Positions 1 to 8,791 of a stretch of 64,000 nt of DNA are shown piece after piece. Source of the stretch: an uncultured Clostridia bacterium (GTDB taxonomy: Bacteria; Bacillota; Clostridia; Lachnospirales; Lachnospiraceae); assembly GCA_948467395.1 (NCBI GenBank), contig CAOKDX010000007.1, positions 1 to 64,000 of the forward strand, in the 5' to 3' direction. The notes below the pieces were generated by a model, which was not told where the DNA came from, ran no database searches, and was given only the letters and a program-made list of their open reading frames with translations. Every line of letters begins with the position of its first letter. Position 1 is the stretch's first letter. The position numbers were made by a program, and so were the translations under genes.

Positions 1-673
1 CGTTGAACTGTTGCTTTACATCCACGTTTGGGTAAAGTCTTACGTATTCTGCGAATAATGCTTCTGTTGGTCTCCATTCGGATCCGTCATTGAGGATTAA
101 AGCTGCCACATCTGCCTCCGGTTCGGAGGTCTGCTTGCCAGAGCTCCGAGCAGAAGTATTTATATTATTTTTATCTCTATTCTCTATACTCTTATCTCTA
201 ATCTCTGGTGTACTCTCGTTGTACATTTGTACATCATTTGTTGTAACATTTGTCACGTCATTTGTTACACTCTCAATCGCTGAAACCATTGTCTTTTCTG
301 CATTTATGGTTTTTCGATAATTGCGAATTCTATCCGCTTCCGTAGAACTCTGACCTATAAAATTTTGTATGTCAGTCATATAAATTGCCCCATTATCCAA
401 TATTTCAATGAACCCCATCTGTTCTAAAGTCCGGATGGCTTTTTCTACCGTTCCGACTTGATGATTGGTAATCGTGGCAATCATGTCCGGTGTGTAGGGG
501 ACTATTCCCCTATACATCAGACGTCCTTCTTGACGAAGACTCTGCAGATACAACTTCAAGAGAATATCGCTATAAACATACCCATCTTTCATAGCCTGCA
601 ACAGCTTCATATCCTCAGAATCAAAGAAATTCTCTTTGAGTTTTAGATAATAATATTTCTTGTTATCTGCCAT
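1..673 (-). CDS. Phage replisome organizer, N-terminal part (cut by window edge)
   Basis: The reading frame opens at the ATG at 673 behind an AGGAGG ribosome site and stays open to base 1, so the C-terminus lies outside. The first residues (MADNKKYYYLKLKENFF) and the following winged-helix-like stretch, which ends around GFIEILDNGAIYMTDIQNFIG, match the N-terminal domain of phage replisome organizers (DnaD/Rep-type proteins that load helicase at a phage origin). A polar low-complexity linker rich in Asn, Thr and Val follows at about residues 140-185, then a second globular part begins. It is the last visible gene of a leftward early operon and starts 10 bases after the SbcD-SbcC gene. Family assignment is by recognition; the truncation is only the window limit. 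Confidence 0.8.
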   Translation of the reverse strand, partial: MADNKKYYYLKLKENFFDSEDMKLLQAMKDGYVYSDILLKLYLQSLRQEGRLMYRGIVPYTPDMIATITNHQVGTVEKAIRTLEQMGFIEILDNGAIYMTDIQNFIGQSSTEADRIRNYRKTINAEKTMVSAIESVTNDVTNVTTNDVQMYNESTPEIRDKSIENRDKNNINTSARSSGKQTSEPEADVAALILNDGSEWRPTEALFAEYVRLYPNVDVKQQFN

Positions 674-683
674 GCTGCACCTC

Positions 684-3600
684 CTAATAAATTACCTTGC
701 TGCCATTTTCCGTCTTCACAACATCCAAATTCTGAGGAAATCTGGCTTTCATAGTCGGATCATGGGTAATAGCCATAATCTTAATATTGCTATATCTGCT
801 CTGGATGGTTTCCAATGCGTCACAGTATGCCTGTATTCCATCCCCATCCAAGAACGGTGGCTCGTCGATAAAGAGCATCCCAAGCTGGATGCCAGCAGAT
901 GATGATTTGATTTCTGCCAATGCAAGGATAACTGACAGGGAAGACTTTACTTTTTCCCCGCCGGATTTTGATAAATAAGGCAGTACTGATTTCCCATATT
1001 CCTCTATAAAAATATCCAGTGATACTTTTTCCTTCCCACTCTTCTGCAGCCTTTCCAAACGGAACTCCACTCCCATCTTGCCCCCGGTCATTTGTCCGAG
1101 TATGGTATTGGAAGTTGCCGTCAGCTGCGGAATAATGGAACGGATAATCTGGTGTGGCACCCCGCTCTGGCTGAATGCTGTCTTTAATGTTTCATAGTCA
1201 AATGCCTCATCTGAGTATCCCAGTTGCCGCTCCTGCAATGACGAAATCTCTTTTTTCAGTCTGGTAGCCTGATCCGCTTTCTGCTGTAACGCCCCAATCT
1301 CCATCTGTTTTTCCTTTACCAAAGCATTCAAATCCTCTACTTCAGCATTCATTTTGGCAACAATCCCGGTCAATTCTTCCATTCCGCTCATAGCAAGAAG
1401 TTCTTTATCCGCCTCCGCCTGTTTTTCCGCAATATCCGTATCAATATCCTTTAGTTCCTCTGTCAGTTCCAAGACACGGTTTTTCGCTGTGAGGTTTCTT
1501 TCTTCTGCCACTGGCAGCTGCTTTTCTTTTTCAAGCCATGGTTCGAGAGTCGTAATAGAACTCAGCACTTTTACATGTTCTTCAAATGCTTTCGCATATT
1601 GGTCACGCTCCTTCTCTGCCGCCATGCCCTCTGTTTTGACCTCAGCAAGCCTTTTTTCCGCTTCGAGTATATTTGACTGCAAATGCTTTACATCAGCCTC
1701 TAACAGTGCAATTTTGCCTTCACGTTGCTTAATGGCCTCAAGCTGTGACACATATGGAAGAAGTTCGGCACATTCTTTTTGCAGCGTGGAAAGTGCTTCT
1801 GCATCAAATTCTATTGCATTCATTGCAGACAATTTTTCATCAACTTCCAGTTTGGATTTGGCAAGCTCTGTCTCACGTCTGGACGCAATATCCGCATAGA
1901 CCGCATCAAGCGCTGCCAGTTCCTCTTTTGCAGAGGTAGCATCCTGCAAAAACTTACAATGTGCATGATCAATATCAACACATCCTGATTCATTAAGGAT
2001 TTCCACTTTCTTTTCCAGCACCCTTTTCTGGTCGTCTGCGGACTGCTTCTCCGTATCAAACTTCCTTGTTATTTCATCATGATGAAAAACTGCCGCAGCA
2101 TGCTCTGTCTTTGCTTTCTGGTACACAACCGCTTTTTCCTGTATTTCATCCAGTTCCGTCTTCTTCCAGGTATATAACTCCGCTTTCTTCCTGACCTCGC
2201 CATCATTGGCAGAATCCAATATCATGGCATTCTTTTCATCCTGTTTTGTTTGAAAAGCTTCCTGCAAATCTGCAATAGCTCTCTGTTCGGTCTCAATCTG
2301 TCTGGTAAGATTCTCTGTTTCTTGTTTCTTAGATGAGTAGAGTGCTGATTCCCCTGCCAATTCCAATTCACGTTTCAGCAAGGATTTATGTTCAGCAACC
2401 TTTTCCTCAATCTCTGACTTTCCCTCAAGAATAATTGCACTGCTGTCAATAATCGCCTGCTGGGCGGCTCTGCTTTGTTCTGTCGCCGCCTTTTTGCTCT
2501 GCAGGGCAGCAATAGATGCCAGCAGCTTTTCCCGCCTTTCTGCAGCTTCCTGTTGGTTTGTAAGATACATCTTCTGCCGGTCCCTCACCACAATCTTCGA
2601 CTGCAGGCTGCTCTCATATCCTGCCAACTCCGTCCTGCACACTTCGAGTTCTTCATCAGGCTTTCCCAATTCAGTAATCGTTCTATTATGAATCTCAATC
2701 TCCTTCTTAAATTCCCGGACTTTTATACCGCTCGCTTTTGCATTATCCATGGCGATTTTCTCCATGATTTGGTACACTCCTAATCCCAGGAGTGTGCCAA
2801 GCACTTCCACACGTTCCTCCGGCTTTGCCTGTAGGAACAACCCATACTGATCCTGCATGATAAGGGCGCATGATTTGAATGTGAAACTATCCATACCAAG
2901 AATGTTTAATATCTCTTGCTGGGTATCGTTGTATCGTTCTTTGGAGCAGTCTTTCCATTCTCCATCTGCAAATTCCGCAATATTCAAAGTACCCTTTCCG
3001 GAACGTGCCCTTGTTCTTGTTACCCGGTATTTCCTCTCGCCTATGCGGAATGTGAACATGATTGAGCCGGAACGTGCTTTTTCATCATTCCTGAGCCAAG
3101 GGGATTTCCCTGTATCATCTTTGATAATCCCCTCTCTCGGCTCCTCGAAAAGACAATCAATGATGGCATCCATAAACAGGCTGCTTTTTCCGGCTCCATT
3201 CTGCCCATTGATAGTGCAGAATGTGATATCCTCAAAATTGAATATTTCTTCTTCATAATTGCGGTAATTCTTAACTGCAATCTCTACTGGCTCAAATGCA
3301 CCGGTACCTACAGCTGCTGTCATTCTTGCCTCTGCCGCTGCAATAATGGGCCTCGCTTTCAGAACCAGCTCCTGCACCTTTTCCGGCTCTACCTGTTTTT
3401 CTTCTAAATATTTTATAAGGTTCTCTTCCGGATCCGTTGTTTTGGCAAGTTCTGTCCTGTTGGCAAATTCGTCAATCCTGTCCGGAAGGTTTTCCCAGAG
3501 CATGAACGCCCCATCCTCAAGCAGGGTTCTTTCCACCAGTGCCTCATTCATCTTATAGGCTTTTGCATTTTCCCCAGAACAGCTGTAATGGATGCGGACG

Positions 3601-4541
3601 ATCTTATCCTGCACCGCTCCGTTGTATCTCCAGTAATTGAATGCTACCTCGTCAATATGCCCAAGATTGATTGCTGTAATGTCAGTATCCGTAAAGTTAA
3701 CTGTAATAAACTCCCTGCTCGGCGTCTTATAAAATCTGCTGTCCCATCCATCAAATGGCATATCCGTATGTATCCAGAACCCTCTTTCCTGCCCCTCGTC
3801 ATTAAAATTCATGGCATTTATCGCACCGGAATAATACCAGTCCTGCGACAATATCCTCTGGGGCCTGTGGATATGCCCAAGAGCTACCAGGTCATACCCC
3901 GCCGCCATCAATGCCTCCTGCAGAATAATCGGCTCAAACTGTGTCAGCATCATTGTCTGTCCGCTCTCCGTGTTGCATCCCGGAACGGTATAATGTGCCA
4001 TGAGGATGCTTTTCTTTGCCGGATTACACTGTGCTTTCATGCCGAGGACAATATTGGAAAGTTCTTTTGTAAACACTTCGTTTTCTTCATCACTGGAAAG
4101 TCCCGGAAACTTTGCTCTGTAAGTTCCCCTGTCAAATCCCGGCAGCACTGCAATATCCACATCATCAAAGGAAATTACCTGTGGAGTAATCACAACATGC
4201 ACATTCTGACAATCTGCAAACATTTCAGATAGAACATTAAACTGTCCTGCTCCGTCATGGTTTGGAGTGCCACGCATGACAACTACCTGCTTTGATACTG
4301 CCGCCAGATCTCTGATATAATGGATTGCTGTGATAATTTCCTCACAACACCTGTCAGACCACAAACGACCGACATGGAACACATCACCGGAAATAAGTGA
4401 GTAATCCGGCTGCTCCTCCTTTGCCACCCTTATCAATTCATCAAGGCAACGCTTTGTATCCTCTGTCCGGAGATTTACCCCGTCTTTGACCGGACTTCGG
4501 AATGTCCCAAGATGCCAATCTGCTGTATGTAAAATCTTCAT
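684..4541 (-). CDS. Fused SbcD-SbcC-type nuclease/ATPase
   Basis: 1285 residues join two subunits that are normally separate. Residues 1-300 are an Mre11/SbcD-like metallophosphoesterase: D8-x-H10, SGD at 51-53, a GTPNHD variant of GNHD at 91-96, H183 and GHIH at 222-225. From about 420 the protein is an SbcC/Rad50 ATPase with Walker A GQNGAGKSS (446-454), a Q-loop near 570, a long coiled coil, the ABC signature SGGE (1193) and Walker B LFIDEPP (about 1223). The usual CPxC zinc hook is not seen. A Cys-Asp-His-Cys patch (CVDIDHAHC) sits mid-coil instead. The ATG overlaps the upstream stop (ATGA). The likely role is processing of DNA ends or hairpins during element replication or recombination. 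The domain calls are secure; the role is inferred. Confidence 0.9.
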   Translation of the reverse strand: MKILHTADWHLGTFRSPVKDGVNLRTEDTKRCLDELIRVAKEEQPDYSLISGDVFHVGRLWSDRCCEEIITAIHYIRDLAAVSKQVVVMRGTPNHDGAGQFNVLSEMFADCQNVHVVITPQVISFDDVDIAVLPGFDRGTYRAKFPGLSSDEENEVFTKELSNIVLGMKAQCNPAKKSILMAHYTVPGCNTESGQTMMLTQFEPIILQEALMAAGYDLVALGHIHRPQRILSQDWYYSGAINAMNFNDEGQERGFWIHTDMPFDGWDSRFYKTPSREFITVNFTDTDITAINLGHIDEVAFNYWRYNGAVQDKIVRIHYSCSGENAKAYKMNEALVERTLLEDGAFMLWENLPDRIDEFANRTELAKTTDPEENLIKYLEEKQVEPEKVQELVLKARPIIAAAEARMTAAVGTGAFEPVEIAVKNYRNYEEEIFNFEDITFCTINGQNGAGKSSLFMDAIIDCLFEEPREGIIKDDTGKSPWLRNDEKARSGSIMFTFRIGERKYRVTRTRARSGKGTLNIAEFADGEWKDCSKERYNDTQQEILNILGMDSFTFKSCALIMQDQYGLFLQAKPEERVEVLGTLLGLGVYQIMEKIAMDNAKASGIKVREFKKEIEIHNRTITELGKPDEELEVCRTELAGYESSLQSKIVVRDRQKMYLTNQQEAAERREKLLASIAALQSKKAATEQSRAAQQAIIDSSAIILEGKSEIEEKVAEHKSLLKRELELAGESALYSSKKQETENLTRQIETEQRAIADLQEAFQTKQDEKNAMILDSANDGEVRKKAELYTWKKTELDEIQEKAVVYQKAKTEHAAAVFHHDEITRKFDTEKQSADDQKRVLEKKVEILNESGCVDIDHAHCKFLQDATSAKEELAALDAVYADIASRRETELAKSKLEVDEKLSAMNAIEFDAEALSTLQKECAELLPYVSQLEAIKQREGKIALLEADVKHLQSNILEAEKRLAEVKTEGMAAEKERDQYAKAFEEHVKVLSSITTLEPWLEKEKQLPVAEERNLTAKNRVLELTEELKDIDTDIAEKQAEADKELLAMSGMEELTGIVAKMNAEVEDLNALVKEKQMEIGALQQKADQATRLKKEISSLQERQLGYSDEAFDYETLKTAFSQSGVPHQIIRSIIPQLTATSNTILGQMTGGKMGVEFRLERLQKSGKEKVSLDIFIEEYGKSVLPYLSKSGGEKVKSSLSVILALAEIKSSSAGIQLGMLFIDEPPFLDGDGIQAYCDALETIQSRYSNIKIMAITHDPTMKARFPQNLDVVKTENGSKVIY

Positions 4542-4981
4542 TTATGCAACGCCTCCTTTGTTGTTTTCATAGTGAGAATAAGGTTCTTTAGTTCCAGTTC
4601 CAACAGCTCAAATACACTGTCTTCAATGCCGCAAAAATCTATGCCGCCTCCACTCCATTCTTCCCCCACAAAGAGGATATTCCCCATAATCGGACATCCA
4701 TGCTGTTCCGTTCTGTATAAGTAGCTGCCAATCATATTTGGTACGTTCTCTTTTAATCTGCCTTCTTCATCTATCAGCATACTTACACACTGCCCGGGTA
4801 TTTTAGATGGACGGTCAAACATATGCAATTCTGTATAAAGCCTATCTGGCATTACATGTTCGTATATATCGCAACCATTACCAAGCAACTCCCTCAAAAA
4901 CTGATTTTGTTCTTCATGAGAACCATCAGGGAATTCATGTACAGACAATTCAAGGTCTGCAGAAATCTTAATCAGCTTCAT
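4538..4981 (-). CDS. DUF3846-family protein
   Basis: 147 residues if started at the ATG at 4981, which has an AAAGGAG site and overlaps the upstream stop by ATGA. A longer frame starting ten codons earlier lacks that spacing. The C-terminal half (IDEEGRLKENVPNMIGSYLY, then PIMGNILFVG) has the pattern of DUF3846, a small family common in phages and plasmids of Firmicutes whose function is unknown. The N-terminal 60 residues are not recognised. It is translationally coupled both to the gene before it and to the SbcD-SbcC gene after it, so the three are made together. Confidence 0.65.
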   Translation of the reverse strand: MKLIKISADLELSVHEFPDGSHEEQNQFLRELLGNGCDIYEHVMPDRLYTELHMFDRPSKIPGQCVSMLIDEEGRLKENVPNMIGSYLYRTEQHGCPIMGNILFVGEEWSGGGIDFCGIEDSVFELLELELKNLILTMKTTKEALHK

Positions 4982-6150
4982 CTGCCAGCTCCTTTCTGGC
5001 ATTTGATACACAATGGACTGCCAAATTTTTTTAATGAGTATTCATATACCCGCTCATTGATCGGTGTTCCGCATTTTTCACAGTACAAGTCTCCCGGTAT
5101 ATAACCGTTTTCATTTACCTGCTCCCTTGGCGGCAATTCTTCCTGTTGAGTTGCTGATTCCTGAGTGTAAATATGTTCCATTTCCGCAGATGACATTTCA
5201 TCATCTTCTTGGCTGTCAGATGCAAAAGCTGGATTATTGAGGTTTTCCTCTGGATCAAAACTATCTGCAAACGCCTCTGTCTCAAACGGAAGTGCTGCCG
5301 GTGGTGCAGATGCGGCTCCAAACATATTCCCCATGGAACTCATACCCTGCTGTAACATAGCCTGCCTTACATTGGCATCCGAATAATCCGGAGAGAATGT
5401 TACGGTTGGAACCGCAAACGGTTTTTTTAGTTCCTGCAGCTGATATGTCCCCTTAATTCCCAAAAGCGCTCTAATAACCCGGAGAATTGCCCCGGTCTGT
5501 GCTTTTTCAGATGCCGTTTTCCGGAGAAGCGTCATGTTTACAAGCATAGAGCGCTCAATATATTTTTCCCTGTCACAATCATCAATCACAAACTTTTTGA
5601 CCGGATACTCTCTGCCTTTGTATGTCCTTGTTTCGGCTGTATCTTCCCAATGTCCTTTGAACATTTCCTCTGCAGATTTTGCCGCCCGCCAGTCTGATAT
5701 TCCCTTTATGGACTTATCCATAAATTCAATGCGGTATTTCGCCTCTTCATCATCCAGGCAGATACGTTTCGTTTCTGCGTGTGTCTTAAAGGTGCCATCA
5801 GGCAGCCTTACCGCTCCGTATGCCTTTCCAACATAGGTATTTGAATTTTCTCTTACTACGGTTGTGTATTCAGGATGGAACTGAATCCCTGCCGCTGTTG
5901 CCAATTTCATCAAAAGAGGCTTTGCAAGAGAAAAGACATCTGCATAGACAGCCTTTCCGTTTTCATCTTCTCCCACTTTCGTGTTTCCAACCTTGAAAAT
6001 ATCACCGGAATTATCTGAGGTATCCGGCACGACCTCCATAACCGTACATTTGTAAAAAGGATTAATCTGCACCGATGTAGCTGCTGGTATCAGCAGATTG
6101 CAGTTTTGATATTTTGACTGAATTTCAGCCAAAGTAGTAGAATTGCTCAT
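4978..6150 (-). CDS. Phage protein of unknown function with C-terminal zinc ribbon; possible recombination protein
   Basis: 390 residues; start ATG behind TGGAGG. The N-terminal 260 residues look like one globular domain with a basic, helical stretch (RSMLVNMTLLRKTASEKAQ, then ILRVIRALLGIKG). A Met/Ala/Pro-rich and acidic linker follows (about 275-340), and the tail has a four-cysteine ribbon at C357, C360, C381 and C384. Sitting directly upstream of an SbcD-SbcC fusion, this slot in phage early operons is often filled by a single-strand annealing protein (RecT, Bet or Erf types). The sequence does not clearly match any of them by eye, so that role is only a guess from position. It ends in an ATGA overlap with the DUF3846 gene. 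Confidence 0.6.
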   Translation of the reverse strand: MSNSTTLAEIQSKYQNCNLLIPAATSVQINPFYKCTVMEVVPDTSDNSGDIFKVGNTKVGEDENGKAVYADVFSLAKPLLMKLATAAGIQFHPEYTTVVRENSNTYVGKAYGAVRLPDGTFKTHAETKRICLDDEEAKYRIEFMDKSIKGISDWRAAKSAEEMFKGHWEDTAETRTYKGREYPVKKFVIDDCDREKYIERSMLVNMTLLRKTASEKAQTGAILRVIRALLGIKGTYQLQELKKPFAVPTVTFSPDYSDANVRQAMLQQGMSSMGNMFGAASAPPAALPFETEAFADSFDPEENLNNPAFASDSQEDDEMSSAEMEHIYTQESATQQEELPPREQVNENGYIPGDLYCEKCGTPINERVYEYSLKKFGSPLCIKCQKGAGR

Positions 6151-6183
6151 AAAATTACCTCCATATTGTATTTTTTACTTGAT

Positions 6184-6492
6184 TTATAAAGCAGGAACTG
6201 CTACAATATGGTTATCCGTAGGGGCGCTCTGGTTTTTTACCGAGTGCTCTTTTTCCATATCGCGCAGTGTACTGCACAAATCCATAGTGAATTTTGATAA
6301 AGCAAGGCTTCTGACATATTCCTCTGTCAGCTTCACAAGATACCAGCGCTGCAATACCACCGCCCGGTGATCCCGATTGTATATGTACTCCTGCTTTTTT
6401 CTGGCATATCCCAATGCCTTGTTGAACTGTTCATCTGTTATCATGCATCCGAGAAGTTTCTCCACTTCTCCTTTTTTTACAATTTTGCTCAT
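6184..6492 (-). CDS. Small hypothetical phage protein
   Basis: 102 residues from the ATG at 6492, which lies 9 bases after a GGAGG; an upstream in-frame ATG has no ribosome site. The sequence is basic in the first half (MSKIVKKGEVEKLLG) and helical throughout (QRWYLVKLTEEYVRSLALS). No domain is recognised. Its start lies inside the end of the preceding small membrane protein gene, in a different frame, which is unusual but both frames have their own ribosome sites. Confidence 0.55.
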   Translation of the reverse strand: MSKIVKKGEVEKLLGCMITDEQFNKALGYARKKQEYIYNRDHRAVVLQRWYLVKLTEEYVRSLALSKFTMDLCSTLRDMEKEHSVKNQSAPTDNHIVAVPAL

Positions 6493-6700
6493 ATTCCAAA
6501 TCCTCCAATGTGTCAAATAAATGATTTATTGCTTTCCACGCCATCCAGCAGGCAATAAGTATCAGGCAATATTCCCCACCTGCCGCCTCATATCCCCTTT
6601 CGAGATATGCAGCATAGACAGCCCATCTTCCGACAGCAGATGTTACTGCCATGGTATACGCAGCCGCTGCCAAATTTCTTATAACTCTTCTTCTAATCAC
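6431..6700 (-). CDS. Small predicted membrane protein
   Basis: 89 residues from a GTG at 6700, chosen because GGGAGGAGG lies just before it and because it overlaps the end of the upstream hydrolase gene, a typical coupling. Two hydrophobic stretches (about residues 10-30 and 42-60) suggest two membrane segments, followed by an acidic then basic tail (TLEDLEYEQNCKKRRSG). No family is recognised. It may act with the membrane-anchored hydrolase encoded just before it, but nothing in the sequence proves this. It overlaps the next gene by 62 bases. Confidence 0.45.
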   Translation of the reverse strand: MIRRRVIRNLAAAAYTMAVTSAVGRWAVYAAYLERGYEAAGGEYCLILIACWMAWKAINHLFDTLEDLEYEQNCKKRRSGETSRMHDNR

Positions 6701-7271
6701 TGTCCTCCTCCCTGTCTGTATAAAAATAGTGGTTTCCATGCTGGAAGAGAAACTGCAGGTTATCCTCATGCCATGTGGATGTGCTCTTACTTTCAAAATA
6801 CAGCGCACCCCTGCTTTCATCCCATCCATTCTCCGCAATCATATCAAGGGCCTTCTGGCAGTCCTCATTCGGTTCTACCCTGTCGAACCGCCCATTTTCT
6901 ATAGGGCTGAACTGTCTCTCCTGATAGATCACTTTCTTTATAGAATCCGGAAATCCCCTGCTTTTGACACGGTTCAGCACCACCCTCATAACAAGAGCCT
7001 TTCCCTCCGTGTCCTCATCCTCTGCCTCTGCCATAGCTATTTTCATGAGTAGATAGGCATTTTTATCACTAAACATATATGGCTTCTTTGTCGGTTTTGG
7101 TGTCGCTGGAATCCTTGTCGGCAGCACTCCCATTTCTGTCGGCTGTGGCAATGGTGTAACCTCTGCCACTGGTTCCTTTCTCGGCACAGCGTCCATTGGA
7201 TACAAAAACGCTACCAGTGAAATCAGAAGCAGTCCTGCTACACTGCCTGCACTAATAAGCAGTTTTTTCAT
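6693..7271 (-). CDS. Membrane-anchored SleB-like cell wall hydrolase
   Basis: 192 residues from the ATG at 7271 (GGGAGG nine bases upstream). One N-terminal membrane anchor (about residues 2-26) is followed by a Pro/Thr-rich spacer (residues 35-65), placing the domain outside the cell. From residue 70 the sequence matches the Hydrolase_2/SleB-CwlJ family: AMAEAEDEDTEGKALVMRVV contains the conserved Glu, followed by LNRVKSRGFP and QFSPIENGRF. Family members are lytic transglycosylase-like enzymes acting on peptidoglycan, best known from spore germination. Finding one in the early region of a phage-like element, rather than with a holin in a lysis module, is odd. Confidence 0.75.
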   Translation of the reverse strand: MKKLLISAGSVAGLLLISLVAFLYPMDAVPRKEPVAEVTPLPQPTEMGVLPTRIPATPKPTKKPYMFSDKNAYLLMKIAMAEAEDEDTEGKALVMRVVLNRVKSRGFPDSIKKVIYQERQFSPIENGRFDRVEPNEDCQKALDMIAENGWDESRGALYFESKSTSTWHEDNLQFLFQHGNHYFYTDREEDSD

Positions 7272-7443
7272 AATCCACAACCTCCCTGCTGTTCAGCGAA
7301 AACGATAACTGCCTAGTCTTTGGTGCTATGCTTGTAACACTCTCATAAAACCTTTCCCGCTCTTCACTTTCCTTCAAACAATCACATGGTTCGCCCGGAT
7401 CCAGATTTGCACCACAATTCGGGCAGGTATTGTAATATGCCAT
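7252..7443 (-). CDS. Small zinc-ribbon protein
   Basis: 63 residues from the ATG at 7443 behind AGGAGG. The N-terminus carries a compact cysteine motif (CPNCGANLDPGEPCDC) expected to bind zinc; the rest is charged and without recognisable fold. It overlaps the start of the SleB-like gene by 20 bases. Short proteins of this type are common in early operons of Firmicutes phages. Function unknown. Confidence 0.55.
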   Translation of the reverse strand: MAYYNTCPNCGANLDPGEPCDCLKESEERERFYESVTSIAPKTRQLSFSLNSREVVDYEKTAY

Positions 7444-7453
7444 GTCGCACCTC

Positions 7454-7702
7454 CTATTCTCCATTGATAACCTTATCCACCTCATCCACCGGGATGTTGA
7501 AAATATCTGAAAACAGATACTTATTTGCTTTGCCGGACGGAAACGGATGGTTTCCCTTTTTCCTGGCCTGCCTGTTCACTTCACGGACAATGTCATATGC
7601 TTTGCTTTTTCCGCATCCAAGAAGTGTGGCCACATCTTCATGGGTAACAAATATCCGTGTGCTTTTCTGCACAACCCCCGGTGCTTCTGTCAGTGCACTC
7701 AT
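7454..7702 (-). CDS. Helix-turn-helix DNA-binding protein, excisionase-like
   Basis: 82 residues. The stretch THEDVATLLGCGKSKAYDIV is a typical MerR/excisionase-type helix-turn-helix, followed by a basic segment (RQARKKGNHPF) and a tyrosine/phenylalanine strand (NKYLFSDIF) like the wing in Xis-like proteins. Start ATG overlaps the preceding stop (ATGA). In an element with a tyrosine integrase it could be the recombination directionality factor or an early regulator; its place far from int, inside the early operon, leaves both open. Confidence 0.6.
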   Translation of the reverse strand: MSALTEAPGVVQKSTRIFVTHEDVATLLGCGKSKAYDIVREVNRQARKKGNHPFPSGKANKYLFSDIFNIPVDEVDKVINGE

Positions 7703-7884
7703 GCTCTACACCCCCTGTTCAACTTATCTACCAAAGCCTGCACACTGGTCCGGTCAGTACTGTATTCCCCTTTGATTTCCACATTCCCGCCATGCTGCGG
7801 CTGTGAAATATCACGTATCCGCAATGCTATGTACACCTTTTCGCCATTAATGTACTGGCTACTCACTTTCCATTTTGATTTCAT
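7699..7884 (-). CDS. Small hypothetical phage protein
   Basis: 61 residues, ATG behind AGGAGG and coupled by ATGA overlaps to both neighbours. It resembles the short phage-encoded proteins that begin MKSKWKVSS and pair two beta strands with a C-terminal helix (QALVDKLNRG). No function is known for them. The consistent overlaps show it is a real translated gene of the operon. Confidence 0.55.
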   Translation of the reverse strand: MKSKWKVSSQYINGEKVYIALRIRDISQPQHGGNVEIKGEYSTDRTSVQALVDKLNRGCRA

Positions 7885-8294
7885 GGATTCTTTCCTCCTT
7901 TTCCTCCAAAATCTTCATCTGTCAGTTTCCTGCCACATTCCGGACAGAAATAAACCCTGTCCTCGTCACTGATATTTCTTATCGTTCCGCCCCTGAGACC
8001 AAGTGCCCATTCGCCCCCACACTTATTGATAATCAATGTGCTGAAATCAAAATGTGTCTCGCACAAGCGACATCGTTTTGGCCAGCGTTCAAAATGCCCT
8101 CTGGTAGAGTAATCCCATTCAACAGTTCCGTCTTCATATTGGGTTATTCCATGCGCCTTAAAGGTCCATCTGCTGGCAGTGTTCTGCATTACTGCGCTAC
8201 CATCAAAACTCTCGATACAAAGGAACTCTCCACCGCCTTTGTTCTGGTATACTTTCCCCTGTTCGGGTGTAATTCTTTTTCCCTGCATATACAT
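7881..8294 (-). CDS. Hypothetical phage protein with C-terminal Cys motifs
   Basis: 137 residues from the ATG at 8294, five bases after AAGGAG and overlapping the upstream stop by one base (TGATG). It has cysteine pairs CRLC (mid-protein) and FCPECGRKL near the end, which could form one split zinc site. The N-terminal part is a beta-rich stretch (KVYQNKGGGEFLCIESFDGS). No named family is recognised. It sits between the Xre regulator and a 61-residue protein, coupled to both. Confidence 0.5.
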   Translation of the reverse strand: MYMQGKRITPEQGKVYQNKGGGEFLCIESFDGSAVMQNTASRWTFKAHGITQYEDGTVEWDYSTRGHFERWPKRCRLCETHFDFSTLIINKCGGEWALGLRGGTIRNISDEDRVYFCPECGRKLTDEDFGGKGGKNP

Positions 8295-8719
8295 CACATC
8301 TCCTTTGATAAATCCTGCTTTACCATCTCATCCAGTGTCACACCGAAGAAATCAGCCAGCTCTTCTAAATTCTCAATAGATATTCCACTTTTCCCTGCTT
8401 CGATAAGAGATAGGCTACTTTTGTTCTTTAACCCCAACAACTCTCCCATCTTCTCCTGTGTTATTCCATGGCTTAAACGGAGATACCGTATATTACCTGC
8501 ATATTTTGGAATGGGCGGTTTCAAATCCCTCAATACCAAATCATCAAGGGTTACACCGAAATACTCCGCCAATCGAATAATCATTTCTATGTCTGGTTTT
8601 CTTTCTCCTGTTTCCCAATTACCAACCGTTGCACGACTTAAACCTAAATCTGCCGAAAATTCCCTTTGGCTTAATCCTTTTCGTTCACGCAGATATTTCA
8701 AATTCTGTGCTAAATACAA
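8294..8719 (-). CDS. Xre-family regulator with two helix-turn-helix domains
   Basis: 141 residues. The start chosen is TTG at 8719, seven bases after a strong AGGAGG; a longer frame from an ATG at 8794 would add 25 residues with no ribosome site. Domain 1 (about 1-60) carries LSQREFSADLGLSRATVGNW; domain 2 (about 75-135) carries ITQEKMGELLGLKNKSSLS. Each ends with the FGVTLDD/FGVTLDE helix usual in this family. Tandem Xre domains in one chain are uncommon. It leads the block of coupled small genes and probably regulates the early operon. Confidence 0.8.
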   Translation of the reverse strand: MYLAQNLKYLRERKGLSQREFSADLGLSRATVGNWETGERKPDIEMIIRLAEYFGVTLDDLVLRDLKPPIPKYAGNIRYLRLSHGITQEKMGELLGLKNKSSLSLIEAGKSGISIENLEELADFFGVTLDEMVKQDLSKEM

Positions 8720-8791
8720 ATTGACACCTCCTATCTGCTCAAAACATATATCCAAATTGGATTCCGATTGGATTACGGACACTCTTGTTGT

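Noticed and set aside
3588-4232. Long plus-strand frame opposite the SbcD part
   Set aside because: Antisense shadow of conserved nuclease motifs; composition unlike a protein.
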